32,726 nucleotides of DNA from Erysipelotrichaceae bacterium (GTDB taxonomy: Bacteria > Bacillota_I > Bacilli_A > Erysipelotrichales > Erysipelotrichaceae). Within the stretch, counting starts at the first letter, position 1. Every line of letters begins with the position of its first letter. The stretch spans positions 1 through 32,726 of the forward strand of contig JAFUCG010000057.1 of assembly GCA_017459795.1 (NCBI GenBank). Reading direction: 5' to 3'. Positions 16,790 to 25,152 of this stretch are shown in pieces. The notes beneath the pieces are model-generated. The model did not search any database. It saw nothing but the letters and a program-made list of their open reading frames with translations, and was not told where the DNA came from. A program made the translations under genes and the position numbers.

Positions 16790-17725
16790 ATGATTACAGT
16801 TAAAGATTACGCTGAAAGAATAATAAATAATGTTAATAAGGTCATCGTTGGCAAGGATGATGTCATTAAGCAGGTCATCATCTGTTTCATGGCTAAGGGT
16901 CATGTACTGTTGGAGGATTTACCGGGAACCGGTAAGACAATGTTACTAAGAGCGTTTGCCCAGACCATTGGCGGACAGTTCAAACGTATACAGTTTACAC
17001 CTGACTTATTGCCATCAGATCTGACCGGCATTAACTTCTATAATCAGAAGGAAGGAGAGTTTACTTTCCGTAAGGGACCTGTTTTCAGTAATGTTGTACT
17101 GGCTGATGAAATAAACAGAGCTACACCACGTACCCAATCTGCTCTTTTAGAAGCGATGGAAGAAAAGCAGGTAAGCGTTGACGGTAATACCTATAAGTTA
17201 GAGGAACCTTTCTTTGTCATGGGAACCCAGAATCCAATTGAATCCTATGGTACATTCCCGTTACCGGAAGCTCAGCTTGACCGTTTCTTCATGAAGCTTT
17301 CAATGGGCTACATGGACAGAGATCAGGAAATGAGTGTTTTGGGCAGAGAAGATTCCAAGGTCATAATCAATGATCTGAAGTGTGTGGTAAATAATGAAGA
17401 TCTTAGTGAAGCATTAAGGGAAGTTGAGAAGGTCTCTGTATCTGATGACATTTTAAATTACATAATGGATATCGTAGAAGCTACCAGAAACAATCCATCA
17501 TTGGCTGCCGGTGTTTCTACCAGAGGCTCTTTGACTTTATATAAGGCAAGTCAGATAAGCGCCGCCATGAGTGGGCGTAACTTTGTAATACCGGAAGATG
17601 TCAAAAAAGAGGCAGTATATGTATTGCCGCACAGAGTTCTGGTAACTGTTGGTTCCCACGCTGATGCGGACAGAATAATTGAAAGAATATTAAATGATGT
17701 AAAGGTACCATTAGAAACATTATGA
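16790..17725 (+). CDS. MoxR-family AAA+ ATPase
   Basis: Cytoplasmic AAA+ ATPase of the MoxR family, thought to act as a chaperone for metal insertion or complex assembly. 311 residues from ATG 16790. Walker A DLPGTGKT (43-50), Walker B VVLADEINRA (102-111), sensor 1 GTQNP (145-149), PLPEAQLDRF (157-166) and a C-terminal STRGS/arginine-bearing segment. The start has GGAGG five bases upstream; an in-frame TTG at 16778 lies before that ribosome site and is rejected. It overlaps the DUF58 gene by ATGA. MoxR + DUF58 + membrane protein is a widespread conserved arrangement, usually with envelope or stress roles. Confidence 0.92.
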   Translation: MITVKDYAERIINNVNKVIVGKDDVIKQVIICFMAKGHVLLEDLPGTGKTMLLRAFAQTIGGQFKRIQFTPDLLPSDLTGINFYNQKEGEFTFRKGPVFSNVVLADEINRATPRTQSALLEAMEEKQVSVDGNTYKLEEPFFVMGTQNPIESYGTFPLPEAQLDRFFMKLSMGYMDRDQEMSVLGREDSKVIINDLKCVVNNEDLSEALREVEKVSVSDDILNYIMDIVEATRNNPSLAAGVSTRGSLTLYKASQISAAMSGRNFVIPEDVKKEAVYVLPHRVLVTVGSHADADRIIERILNDVKVPLETL

Positions 17726-18738
17726 TTGCCCTGATTTTTGTCGGGTTGGCAATTGTCATAGGTTTCATTCAGGTAAAACTGGCACCAACCGTACTGCAGA
17801 ATCTGTTCTGTGAATATAAATTTGACATGAAACTGGCTGAGCCGGGCGAGATAATAACCTGCCGTAACAAGCTGTTAAATGCCTGGCGTTTTCCTGTGGC
17901 ATACATCAATTACATCATTCACTTACCGGAGGGTGCCGAAATCGTTAATGGTAAGGGTAAGGCAGAAAGACACAGACTGTTTCTGATGCCTGAACAGAAG
18001 TTTGAAAATGACATCAGGTTTACCTTACCGAAAAGAGGAGTATATAAGAGTGGAAAATATTACCTGGAAACAGGTGATTTCCTGGGCTTTAATTCCAAGG
18101 TTGTTTCTGAGGATATAAAGGCAGATATCGTAATAATGCCTGAAAAAAGCCAGAATGAACATATCATAAAGACCTTAGGCGGCTACATCGGTGATATTTC
18201 GGTCAGAAGATTCATCATTGAAGATCCGGTTTTAACTGTGGGATTCAGAGAATACACGGGAAAGGAACCAATGAAGAGCATTTCCTGGAATCAGAGTGCC
18301 AAGCGAAATGAACTGATGGTTAAGAATAATGACTATACCACTGATACCAATGTCGCAGTTGTATTAAACATGCAGGGTAATGATAGGGAAAAGCTGGAAG
18401 AGTGTTTCCGCATCAGCCGTACGGTATGTGAACAGTTAGAGGAAAAGAGAATCCCATATGAGTTCATCTGTAATGGTGATGTCGGTAACTGTAATGAAGG
18501 TTATGGCCGAAATCATCTGAACTACATCATGAAGCGATTGGGCAGATCAAACCTGTTTTCTTATTATTCATTTGATGAACTTATCGACAGATGCATTGAA
18601 AAAAGAAAGAACAACAGAAGTTACATTGTCATAACTTCCGGTTCTTCAAAAAATGAAATGAGCTGTTTAAACAGATTACAGGCAGCCAGTAATCAGGAGA
18701 TATGTGTATTACAGGCAGGAGGAAATGACAATGGTTAG
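17722..18738 (+). CDS. DUF58 domain-containing protein
   Basis: 338 residues. A single N-terminal hydrophobic stretch (about 1-18) suggests a membrane anchor. The DUF58 core is GFREYTGKEPMKSISWNQSA (174-193) followed by KRNELMVK, matching the family's R-x-Y-x-x-G...I-x-W-x-x-SA-(R/K) pattern. DUF58 proteins resemble VWA-type folds and are usual partners of MoxR. The gene is joined to moxR by a 4-base overlap and overlaps the following gene by 8 bases, so all three are probably made in step. The binding partner or client is not known. Confidence 0.88.
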   Translation: MIALIFVGLAIVIGFIQVKLAPTVLQNLFCEYKFDMKLAEPGEIITCRNKLLNAWRFPVAYINYIIHLPEGAEIVNGKGKAERHRLFLMPEQKFENDIRFTLPKRGVYKSGKYYLETGDFLGFNSKVVSEDIKADIVIMPEKSQNEHIIKTLGGYIGDISVRRFIIEDPVLTVGFREYTGKEPMKSISWNQSAKRNELMVKNNDYTTDTNVAVVLNMQGNDREKLEECFRISRTVCEQLEEKRIPYEFICNGDVGNCNEGYGRNHLNYIMKRLGRSNLFSYYSFDELIDRCIEKRKNNRSYIVITSGSSKNEMSCLNRLQAASNQEICVLQAGGNDNG

Positions 18739-19921
18739 TTTGTTCAAGACTGTCTGTGACATTTTACTGTACTTTACCTTCATCAGTTTTCTGCCTGCCT
18801 TTGATAGTGCGTGGTTGTTATTAGGAGTATTACTGGTAACGGGAAGTGTGGCAGCTTTCATAAATGACAGGTTAAACAATACGGTCGGTAAGATCATTTC
18901 CGCATTGCTGGTTTTACCTGGTTTATTCTTGGTTGGGGAAGGACAGCTGTTCTTTGTGGTAATACTGGTTGGCTATCTTTTCATTACCATGATCACCGGC
19001 AATAATGACATTTCCTACCAGCAGTACCGCTACTACTTTGGCTTACCGGCTGTAGTGGTACTGGCAGCGTTGTTTGTCTGTATTACTTCTTCTTTGGAAA
19101 ATAAGTTACCGTTATTATTTGGCTCACTGTATCTTCTGATTGGAACGATCGTATTAAGAAGAAAGAGAATGGGTGTTAAGGCTGATGGCAAGGCTGCTTT
19201 ATACAATGGTATTGAGATAATTAGTGTTGTGTTTGTGACGGCGGCGGTATTTGGTTTATTATTTGTCATCATTTCTCATTCAAGGGGAATATTTGAGATA
19301 GTAACCTTACCGATTGGCATGGTAATAAGAGGATTAATTGCCATATTGGTATTCTTAGGCAGGATAGTGGTTAAGGCCCAGCCTGATGAGAAGATCGATA
19401 GTAATCCTCAGAGTGCTGATGAAATATACAATGAGATATTCAATCCAGAAGAAAACGTCATTGATAATGTGGATAATACCAATGTTAATATCATTAATCT
19501 GTTACAGAGAATAATACTGATAGTACTGGCCATTGCCATTATTGTGCTGGTACTGTATCTCTTATATAAGTTAGTAAGAAACTTCATCAGAAATAATGAC
19601 AATGAAGAATATGAAGATGCCACAGGTGTTGAAGCTGTTAAGCGTAAGAAGAAAAAGAAAGTAAGAGAAGATCTTTCCAACAGGCAACAGATCAGAAAAA
19701 TCTACCGAGACTTCCTGTTCAGCGCCAATAGAAAAGGTGTTCCTGTTGAAAAGCAGACCACCTCTGAAGACATCTTGAATAATGAACTGTATGTTAATAA
19801 CGCTGATGCGATAAAACTAAGAGAAATATACATCAAAGCCAGATATCAGACTGATTCCCTGGTTACTGAAGAAGACATCAGAATGGCTAGGGAAGCCGAA
19901 GAGAGACTGGCTCAACTTTGA
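18731..19921 (+). CDS. Polytopic membrane protein with DUF4129-like C-terminal domain
   Basis: 397 residues. The first half has about six or seven hydrophobic segments (roughly 5-21, 27-44, 55-69, 72-89, 105-120, 126-142, 161-182, 194-213). Another follows near 258-281, then a very basic KRKKKKK stretch (304-310). The end (about 315-395), with IYRDFLFSANRKGVPVEKQTTSEDIL and IKARYQTDSLV, resembles DUF4129, the tail of transglutaminase-type membrane proteins in MoxR-DUF58 operons. No transglutaminase core (Cys-His-Asp) is visible, so this looks like a reduced version. ATG 18731 lies 8 bases after AGGAGG; ATG 18725 is only two bases from it. Its stop directly abuts the convergent thioesterase gene. 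Confidence 0.75.
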   Translation: MVSLFKTVCDILLYFTFISFLPAFDSAWLLLGVLLVTGSVAAFINDRLNNTVGKIISALLVLPGLFLVGEGQLFFVVILVGYLFITMITGNNDISYQQYRYYFGLPAVVVLAALFVCITSSLENKLPLLFGSLYLLIGTIVLRRKRMGVKADGKAALYNGIEIISVVFVTAAVFGLLFVIISHSRGIFEIVTLPIGMVIRGLIAILVFLGRIVVKAQPDEKIDSNPQSADEIYNEIFNPEENVIDNVDNTNVNIINLLQRIILIVLAIAIIVLVLYLLYKLVRNFIRNNDNEEYEDATGVEAVKRKKKKKVREDLSNRQQIRKIYRDFLFSANRKGVPVEKQTTSEDILNNELYVNNADAIKLREIYIKARYQTDSLVTEEDIRMAREAEERLAQL

Positions 19922-20311
19922 TCATTCTTCAATCTTGGCAATGAAGAACATTGTGAAAGATGAGGAACAGATCAACTGGTTTTTCTGGTTGGTTAGTTCA
20001 ACATTAATGACCTTGGTCTTATTGCCGTTATGGATGCACTTGCCATTGACGGTTAGAATGTCATCTTTTCTGGCAGGCTTAATGTAATTGATGTTGCCCT
20101 GTAAGGAAACGGTATAGTCACCTAATGTAGCGGCTGTAGCACCGGCTGCGGTATCACATAAGGTATAAAGAAAACCGCCATGCGCTGTCCCATATGGGTT
20201 AAGCGCATTTTCTGTGACCTTGATTTCCATTACGAAGTTACCTTCAACATTGGTAATAACCTTATGATTGTCGAATATCGTGATCTGTTTGAATAAATCA
20301 TTTTCTGTCAT
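19922..20311 (-). CDS. PaaI-family hotdog-fold thioesterase
   Basis: 129-residue acyl-CoA thioesterase-like protein. The hotdog signature NPYGTAHGG (38-46) followed by Asp53 in LCDTAAG is typical of PaaI/YbgC-like enzymes that hydrolyse acyl- or aryl-CoA; the substrate cannot be told. Three in-frame starts exist (GTG 20320, ATG 20317, ATG 20311); ATG 20311 sits six bases after AGGTG and is preferred. It runs against its neighbours: its stop touches the stop of the membrane-protein gene at 19921, and its promoter region is shared divergently with the ABC transporter operon. Confidence 0.85.
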   Translation of the reverse strand: MTENDLFKQITIFDNHKVITNVEGNFVMEIKVTENALNPYGTAHGGFLYTLCDTAAGATAATLGDYTVSLQGNINYIKPARKDDILTVNGKCIHNGNKTKVINVELTNQKNQLICSSSFTMFFIAKIEE

Positions 20312-20328
20312 GTTCATCACCTGTGTTG

Positions 20329-20357
20329 ATTATAATAATAAATCAGTATATTCACAA
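20329..20357 (-). promoter_or_regulatory. Promoter for the thioesterase gene
   Basis: On the minus strand, TTGTGA (-35, 4 of 6, plus positions 20352-20357) and TATAAT (-10, 20329-20334) with a 17-bp spacer. Confidence 0.6.
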
Positions 20358-20385
20358 GCATATTAAACATTTTAATTCAATGGAG

Positions 20386-20391
20386 TATAAT
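20386..20391 (+). promoter_or_regulatory. Probable -10 box of the ABC transporter-map operon
   Basis: A perfect TATAAT 22 bases before the ATPase start and its AGGGGTGA ribosome site. The -35 region is AT-rich with no clear hexamer. Confidence 0.45.
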
Positions 20392-20412
20392 AGGCATCAA
20401 AGGGGTGATTTT

Positions 20413-21129
20413 ATGCTCAAAATAAATAATCTGACAAAAAAGTATGGTGACAAGGTCGCTGTTGACAATATTTCCCTGGAAATAAAGCCAGGTGAAATCT
20501 ATGGCTTCATTGGCCATAACGGTGCCGGTAAGACAACAACCATCAGATGTTGTTGCGGATTACTGAACTTTGACAGTGGTGAGATCCTCATCAACGGTAA
20601 ATCCATTAAGGACGACCCATTGGCCTGCAAGATGGAATTTGCCTACATTCCAGATAATCCGGTTCTTTTTGAATACTTAAGCGGCATTGAATATCTGAAC
20701 TTCATTGGCGATGTTTATAAAGTTGGAAAAACCGAAAGAGAAGAAAGAGTCAGAAAATACGCTGATCAGTTTGAACTCACTCAGAACCTGGCACAGCCAA
20801 TCAGTTCTTATTCACATGGTATGAAACAGAAGATAGCCATCATTGCGGCCTTGATTCATAATCCAAAGCTGATCGTTCTTGATGAACCGTTTGTCGGTCT
20901 TGATCCTATTGCGGCTTTCAAGTTCAAGGAAATCATGAGGGAAGTATGTAATAACGGCGGTGCCGTATTCTTCTCTACTCATGTTCTTGATGTTGCCGAG
21001 AAGCTGTGTGACAAAGTGGCAATCATTAAGGGCGGTAAGCTGATTAAGACTGGAACCATGGAAGAAGTAAAGGGAGATGCTTCATTGGAAGAAACCTTCC
21101 TGGAACTGGAGATGGAGAAAGATGCTTAA
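20413..21129 (+). CDS. ABC transporter ATP-binding protein (ABC-2 exporter type)
   Basis: 238-residue cytoplasmic ATPase that would power the permease encoded next. Walker A GHNGAGKTT (34-42), signature SYSHGMKQK (132-140, the ABC-2-type variant of LSGGQ), Walker B LIVLDEP (153-159) and the H-loop STHVLD further on. Three successive cysteines follow Walker A (IRCCCGL), which is uncommon. The frame is open from 20323, but ATG 20413 with AGGGGTGA upstream gives the standard start MLKINNLTKKYG. It overlaps the permease gene by 8 bases. Substrate unknown. Confidence 0.93.
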   Translation: MLKINNLTKKYGDKVAVDNISLEIKPGEIYGFIGHNGAGKTTTIRCCCGLLNFDSGEILINGKSIKDDPLACKMEFAYIPDNPVLFEYLSGIEYLNFIGDVYKVGKTEREERVRKYADQFELTQNLAQPISSYSHGMKQKIAIIAALIHNPKLIVLDEPFVGLDPIAAFKFKEIMREVCNNGGAVFFSTHVLDVAEKLCDKVAIIKGGKLIKTGTMEEVKGDASLEETFLELEMEKDA

Positions 21130-22729
21130 GCAGTTAACTGTAATCGCTGTTAAGCAGCTGTTTGGCGGCACAAGAAAAAATGGTAAGAAGAAATTCAAAT
21201 TGCCTCCTTGGGCAACCATTCTGCTCATAGGGGTAGTTCTGTGTGCTTCTTTCTATGTTTTCTTCAGTGAGTTTGCCAATTTCCTATATGGGGCAGGCTT
21301 AGGCTGGGTTTACTTTGCCTTAGTTGGAGCCATGGTATTTACCCTCATTCTATTGACTGACATTGCCATGGTGCAGGGGCAGTTATTTGAATCAACGCAC
21401 AATGACATTCTGTTAGCCATGCCAATCAAGTCAAGTGACATTCTCATAAGCAGATTGATTTCAATGCTGGTATATGACTATGGTTTTGAATTATGTCTTT
21501 TAGGTACAGGCATGGTTGCCTGGATCGTAAGAGCCGGCCGAATTGGAACATTCTTACCGGCAGGGATAGTAGTATTCTTCTTCTGGCCGTTATTGCCACT
21601 GGCCTTAAGCTGTCTGGTTGGCTTCTTATTAACCAGATTTACTTATAAGCTCAAGAATAAGAATCTGGTAAAAACATTATTAGTATTTGGCTTCGTTGCG
21701 TTTTATTATTATATAACCTTTACTCTTGAAGCCAAGATGGCTGATCTTGATAACAACGCCGCTGAAATTGTCCGTACCTTCAGCATGCTTAAAATCACTG
21801 AATGGTTTGGTAAGGGCATAATGCACACTAACATCAAGTACATTCTTTACATCATCATTACCGGCGTAATATCCATGGGCATCATGGTATTCATTCTCAA
21901 TAAGAGTTTCATAAAGATCATTACATCTAACCAGGGTGTAATTTCAACCAAGGAATACAAGGAAAAACCGGTTAAGGAAAGAAGTGTAATTACCGCCTTA
22001 TGGTACAGGGAATTCAAGAGACTTGGGGCATATTTTAACTATCTTATCAATGCCTTAATGCCAATTGTCTTAACTGCTGCCGGCATAATCTTCGTAGTCT
22101 TTAAGGGTGGGGAATTCATTGAATCATTATCAGATGAGGTCACCATGAATTCTGAACTGACAAGAGGTATTGCCGTTACCTTCATCATAGGCATGAGCTG
22201 TGCAATGATGACGACCTACATGCCATCAGCTGCTTCAATATCCCTGGAAGGCGCCAGCATGGAAACATTGAAGTCATTACCAATCGATAATAAGACGATC
22301 ATTCACAGTAAGCTGTTATTCCATTATTCACTAATGGCACCGTTACAGCTGTTCGTTTCAATCGTCTGTGTAGTATTAAGCAAGGCAGACTTCATAAGCT
22401 GTCTGGGCATTCTTTTACTGCCGCAGGCATTCCTTATCCTGACTGATGAGATCGGATTGTGCTATAATCTGTTATATCCGAAGTTAGCCTGGACTAACGA
22501 AGCAGAGGTAGTAAAAAGAGGAGCTTCAATCATCCTCTACATGTTCACAAGCATGATCATTGGCGCAATCATCGTTGCGGTATACTTCTTCGTTCTTGAC
22601 AAGGTCTCTCTCGGATTCTATACTTACATGCTGATAGTAACAGGTGGATTGGGCTTATTAAGCGTAATATTATATCTGGTACTTAGAACAGCAGGAGCAA
22701 GAAGACTTTCTGTCATAGGAGGAGAATAA
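21122..22729 (+). CDS. ABC transporter permease, large polytopic type
   Basis: 535 residues with about ten to twelve hydrophobic segments, including regions near residues 30-50, 62-82, 130-175, 190-210, 245-265, 305-330, 355-375, 400-450 and 475-525. No recognisable substrate-binding domain. The pairing with the ABC-2-type ATPase by an 8-base overlap identifies it as the membrane partner. ATG 21122 has GGAGATGGAGAAAG upstream and is preferred over an in-frame start at 21077 inside the ATPase gene. The permease class resembles putative exporter subunits of Firmicutes, but transport direction and cargo cannot be read from the sequence. Its last base pair overlaps map (TAATG). Confidence 0.82.
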   Translation: MLKQLTVIAVKQLFGGTRKNGKKKFKLPPWATILLIGVVLCASFYVFFSEFANFLYGAGLGWVYFALVGAMVFTLILLTDIAMVQGQLFESTHNDILLAMPIKSSDILISRLISMLVYDYGFELCLLGTGMVAWIVRAGRIGTFLPAGIVVFFFWPLLPLALSCLVGFLLTRFTYKLKNKNLVKTLLVFGFVAFYYYITFTLEAKMADLDNNAAEIVRTFSMLKITEWFGKGIMHTNIKYILYIIITGVISMGIMVFILNKSFIKIITSNQGVISTKEYKEKPVKERSVITALWYREFKRLGAYFNYLINALMPIVLTAAGIIFVVFKGGEFIESLSDEVTMNSELTRGIAVTFIIGMSCAMMTTYMPSAASISLEGASMETLKSLPIDNKTIIHSKLLFHYSLMAPLQLFVSIVCVVLSKADFISCLGILLLPQAFLILTDEIGLCYNLLYPKLAWTNEAEVVKRGASIILYMFTSMIIGAIIVAVYFFVLDKVSLGFYTYMLIVTGGLGLLSVILYLVLRTAGARRLSVIGGE

Positions 22730-23547
22730 TGGAACCATCACAGGAATTAAGAGAAAAAGTAGACGCTTATAGAAGACAAGGATATAAGGTTCCACAGTGG
22801 AAATATGTTAAGACACCTGAACAGATCGAAGGCATCAGAGCTGCAGGTGTAATCAATGCCGGTGTACTTGATCTGGTAGCTGAAAGAATCAGAGCAGGCA
22901 TTACCACTCAGGAAATCGATGACTGGGTAGCTCAGTATACTGAAGAACACAATGCGATCTGTGCACCATATCATTATGAAGGTTTCCCAAAGCATGTCTG
23001 TGTTTCAATAAATGATGTCGTATGTCATGGCATACCTAGCAAGAAGAGAGTGTTGATGGATGGCGACATCGTTAATGTCGACGTAACAACCATTTACAAC
23101 GGTTACTACGCTGATGCTTCAAGAATGTTCATCATTGGTAAGACATCCTCAGAAAACGAAAGAATCGTCAGAGTTGCCAAGCAGTGTCTGGATTTAGGCC
23201 TGGAAGCTGTTAAGCCTTGGGGCTTTCTAGGTGATGTAGGTTACGTAATCGAGCAGCATGCCAGCCGTAATGGCTTCAAGGTTGTCAGAGACTTTGGTGG
23301 CCATGGCGTTGGCCTTGAATTCCATGAAGATCCATTTGTCTATCATTACGGTAAGAAGGGAACAGGTTGTCTGATCGTTCCGGGCATGGTATTCACCATT
23401 GAGCCAATGCTTAACTTCAAGAAGTCAGGTGTCAGGATCAGTAATCTGGATGGCTGGACCGTCTATACAAAAGACGGCTTACCAAGTGCCCAGTGGGAAT
23501 ACACGGTAGCCGTATTTGAAGATCATGTTGAAGTATTAACAAAGTAA
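22729..23547 (+). CDS. map: Methionine aminopeptidase, type I
   Basis: Removes the N-terminal methionine from new proteins; a metalloenzyme. 272 residues, about 20 more than the minimal E. coli form because of an N-terminal extension (1-25) containing a basic YRRQGYKVPQWKY segment. All five metal ligands are visible: Asp118 and Asp129 (NVDVTTIYNGYYADASRMF), His192 (GGHGVGLEFHE), Glu225 (FTIEPM) and Glu257 (QWEYTV). It shares one base with the permease stop and is followed by a terminator. In many Firmicutes map lies in the ribosomal secY-adk operon, so this may be a second copy with a separate role. That is inference, since the rest of the genome is unseen. Confidence 0.95.
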   Translation: MEPSQELREKVDAYRRQGYKVPQWKYVKTPEQIEGIRAAGVINAGVLDLVAERIRAGITTQEIDDWVAQYTEEHNAICAPYHYEGFPKHVCVSINDVVCHGIPSKKRVLMDGDIVNVDVTTIYNGYYADASRMFIIGKTSSENERIVRVAKQCLDLGLEAVKPWGFLGDVGYVIEQHASRNGFKVVRDFGGHGVGLEFHEDPFVYHYGKKGTGCLIVPGMVFTIEPMLNFKKSGVRISNLDGWTVYTKDGLPSAQWEYTVAVFEDHVEVLTK

Positions 23548-23571
23548 AATCTCCTGTAAAGGAGATTTTTT
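23547..23571. terminator. Terminator between map and the DUF3592 gene, possibly bidirectional
   Basis: Perfect 9-bp stem AAATCTCCT/AGGAGATTT, loop GTAA, followed on the plus strand by further T (six in all). The opposite strand has four T after the hairpin, so it may serve both converging genes. Confidence 0.85.
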
Positions 23572-24062
23572 CATAGGAATAAGGTGGCTGCGCCGGCTGC
23601 CAGCAGTATTATACCGATTACCTGAAATACTCTTTGCAACAATTGGATTGTTTTCTGATAATCAGCTATGTAAGAGTCTTCCGGATCATCCGGATTAAGG
23701 AAGATCTCAACTTCATCACCAATTCTTTTCCTTATCGTAGAATCAGTAGTGGAAGAAACGGTAGTGTATTCTTTTCCGGCATAAGTGTAGGTGTATACAG
23801 GATAATATGATGTGGAGCCATTACTGTCAGTCTTAGCTGACTGGCCTGTAATTGTGGCGAATGTTGTATAGCTGCAGCGTTCTTTCTTATCAATGTTAAG
23901 TGTTTCTATGATTCTGGCTACGATCATGAAAATGAGACCTATAGTCATTAGTACGATCTGGGTTATGTGATCTGTGAAGATGAAACTTCCTGCGACTGCC
24001 GCAAAGATAAGGGCCACGCAGATCAGAATGTTTTTCAGTATAAATCCGTTTTCGTTATTCAT
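23571..24062 (-). CDS. DUF3592 domain membrane protein
   Basis: 163 residues, function unknown. Two hydrophobic segments near the start (10-29 and 34-53) and one at the end (141-162). Between them lies a soluble domain with SYYPVYTYTYAGKEYTTVSS and IGDEVEIFLNPDDPEDSYI, the typical DUF3592 pattern. ATG 24062 has GAAAGGAAA just upstream. It lies directly behind the terminator of the Fic-like gene with no clear promoter, so it may depend on read-through. Confidence 0.75.
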   Translation of the reverse strand: MNNENGFILKNILICVALIFAAVAGSFIFTDHITQIVLMTIGLIFMIVARIIETLNIDKKERCSYTTFATITGQSAKTDSNGSTSYYPVYTYTYAGKEYTTVSSTTDSTIRKRIGDEVEIFLNPDDPEDSYIADYQKTIQLLQRVFQVIGIILLAAGAATLFL

Positions 24063-24074
24063 GAGTTTCCTTTC

Positions 24075-24102
24075 AAAAAAGAAATAATCAGATGATTATT
24101 TC
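24075..24102 (-). terminator. Rho-independent terminator of the Fic-like gene
   Basis: On the minus strand a perfect 10-bp inverted repeat GAAATAATCA/TGATTATTTC with a two-base centre, followed by six T. It begins at the Fic-like gene's own stop codon. Confidence 0.85.
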
Positions 24103-24701
24103 TAGTAGTATACTTTCTTTCCCTTAATGCAATATTTGAACAGCCAGTCCTTGAAACTGTTGCCTTCATGAGTTTCATTATACTCTTTCAGTTTTTCTCT
24201 GAAGGTAGGGCAGTTATCTGGGGTAACGGTAATGAAGCCATTGCCGTTATCAACCATTATCTTATTGGCAAACATCAGTGCCACACGGACGTCACCATCC
24301 ACAAACAGTCTCTTGTCTAAAATGTGAATCATTACATCCAGGGCAATTTCCGTATTGGCCTTGGCAGGCTGGTTGATCATGACATTAAGCTCTTCAATCT
24401 GTTCATCAGTAAGGTGATTCTGGAAACCATCTAAAAGGCCTTTCATTAAGATGGTGTGTAATTCAATAAGTACTGAATAACTGGCTTCTTCCTTCGATTC
24501 AAGAAGGTAGTTATAAGCCTCGATGAAATTAGCTAAGGCAATCTCTTCCTCAGTGGCATCAGAATTGTTTTCATGATTTTCACAGAATTCCCTGGTTACA
24601 TCGTAACGGGCTAAGATCATGCTGTTAAAGACAAAATCAGACAGATTCTTTTGGACAAAATTAATCGTCTGTCTAGGGGTCATCACAAACTTATTTTTCA
24701 T
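24102..24701 (-). CDS. Fic/DOC-like protein with degenerate active-site motif
   Basis: 199 residues. The layout recalls Fic-domain proteins: an N-terminal helix NFVQKNLSDFVFNSMILARYDVT (15-37), a middle helical part (SVLIELHTILMKGLLDG, 76-92) and a C-terminal core RLFVDGDVRVALMFANKIMV (131-150) followed by DNGNGFITV. In Fic AMP-transferases this core reads HxFx(D/E)GN(G/K)R. Here the catalytic His is Arg131, Asn is Asp137 and the next position is Val138, while Phe133, Asp135-Gly136 and Arg139 are kept. If homologous, it should lack ordinary AMPylation activity. It has its own promoter and terminator, with AAGGTGAT before the start. No antitoxin-like neighbour is seen. Family assignment is by motif memory only. 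Confidence 0.55.
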   Translation of the reverse strand: MKNKFVMTPRQTINFVQKNLSDFVFNSMILARYDVTREFCENHENNSDATEEEIALANFIEAYNYLLESKEEASYSVLIELHTILMKGLLDGFQNHLTDEQIEELNVMINQPAKANTEIALDVMIHILDKRLFVDGDVRVALMFANKIMVDNGNGFITVTPDNCPTFREKLKEYNETHEGNSFKDWLFKYCIKGKKVYY

Positions 24702-24721
24702 ACTAAATCACCTTTTTTCTT

Positions 24722-24727
24722 ATTATA
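24722..24727 (-). promoter_or_regulatory. Extended -10 promoter of the Fic-like gene
   Basis: On the minus strand TGCTATAAT, a TGnTATAAT extended -10, 21 bases before the start. The -35 region overlaps the terminator of the upstream parAB-DUF1893 unit and shows no good hexamer. Confidence 0.6.
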
Positions 24728-24743
24728 GCACACAAGAATTAAG

Positions 24744-24763
24744 AAAAACCCATAAAGGGTTTT
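24744..24763 (-). terminator. Terminator of the parA-parB-DUF1893 unit
   Basis: On the minus strand AAAACCC/GGGTTTT (7 bp) with a five-base loop, then TTTTTCTT. Confidence 0.7.
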
Positions 24764-24774
24764 AAGTTTATAAG

Positions 24775-25152
24775 TTATTTAATGAATATAGGCTTAAGGG
24801 TCTGGAATGCTTCTTCAGGTTCATTCAGGTCCTTGACCTTCTTTTCCATTGGACACATGTCTGTCTTGTCCTGGTTAAGAATGTAGTCTGTCATTACATC
24901 CCAACTGTGTTCAATGCCATGGGCATTTAAGAAGTTGTCGGCTGTCTTGCTCATGAGTTTGCCGTGAATCTTTCTGACCTTGCCATATGTTAATAACATG
25001 GCACTGGCCTTACCTACGACCTTGTCGATTACTTCACTGCCTTCCAGTAATTCAGGCTCTTCATTAAGCCATTTCATTAACGGTCTTAATCCGCCTAAGT
25101 CTGACTGATATGTCTTACCGTCCTTGATGACGGTACAGGTAACATTTTCCAT
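24775..25152 (-). CDS. DUF1893 (TM1506-like) protein
   Basis: 125 residues. CTVIKDGKTYQSDLGGLRPLMKWL (6-29), DKVVGKASAMLL (43-54) and the C-terminal CPMEKKV (100-106) are the marks of DUF1893. The Thermotoga maritima member TM1506 has a cytidine-deaminase-like fold without the usual zinc site (established, from memory). Function unknown. Its ATG shares one base with the parB stop (TAATG), so it is translated with parAB and is the last gene of that unit before a terminator. Confidence 0.8.
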   Translation of the reverse strand: MENVTCTVIKDGKTYQSDLGGLRPLMKWLNEEPELLEGSEVIDKVVGKASAMLLTYGKVRKIHGKLMSKTADNFLNAHGIEHSWDVMTDYILNQDKTDMCPMEKKVKDLNEPEEAFQTLKPIFIK

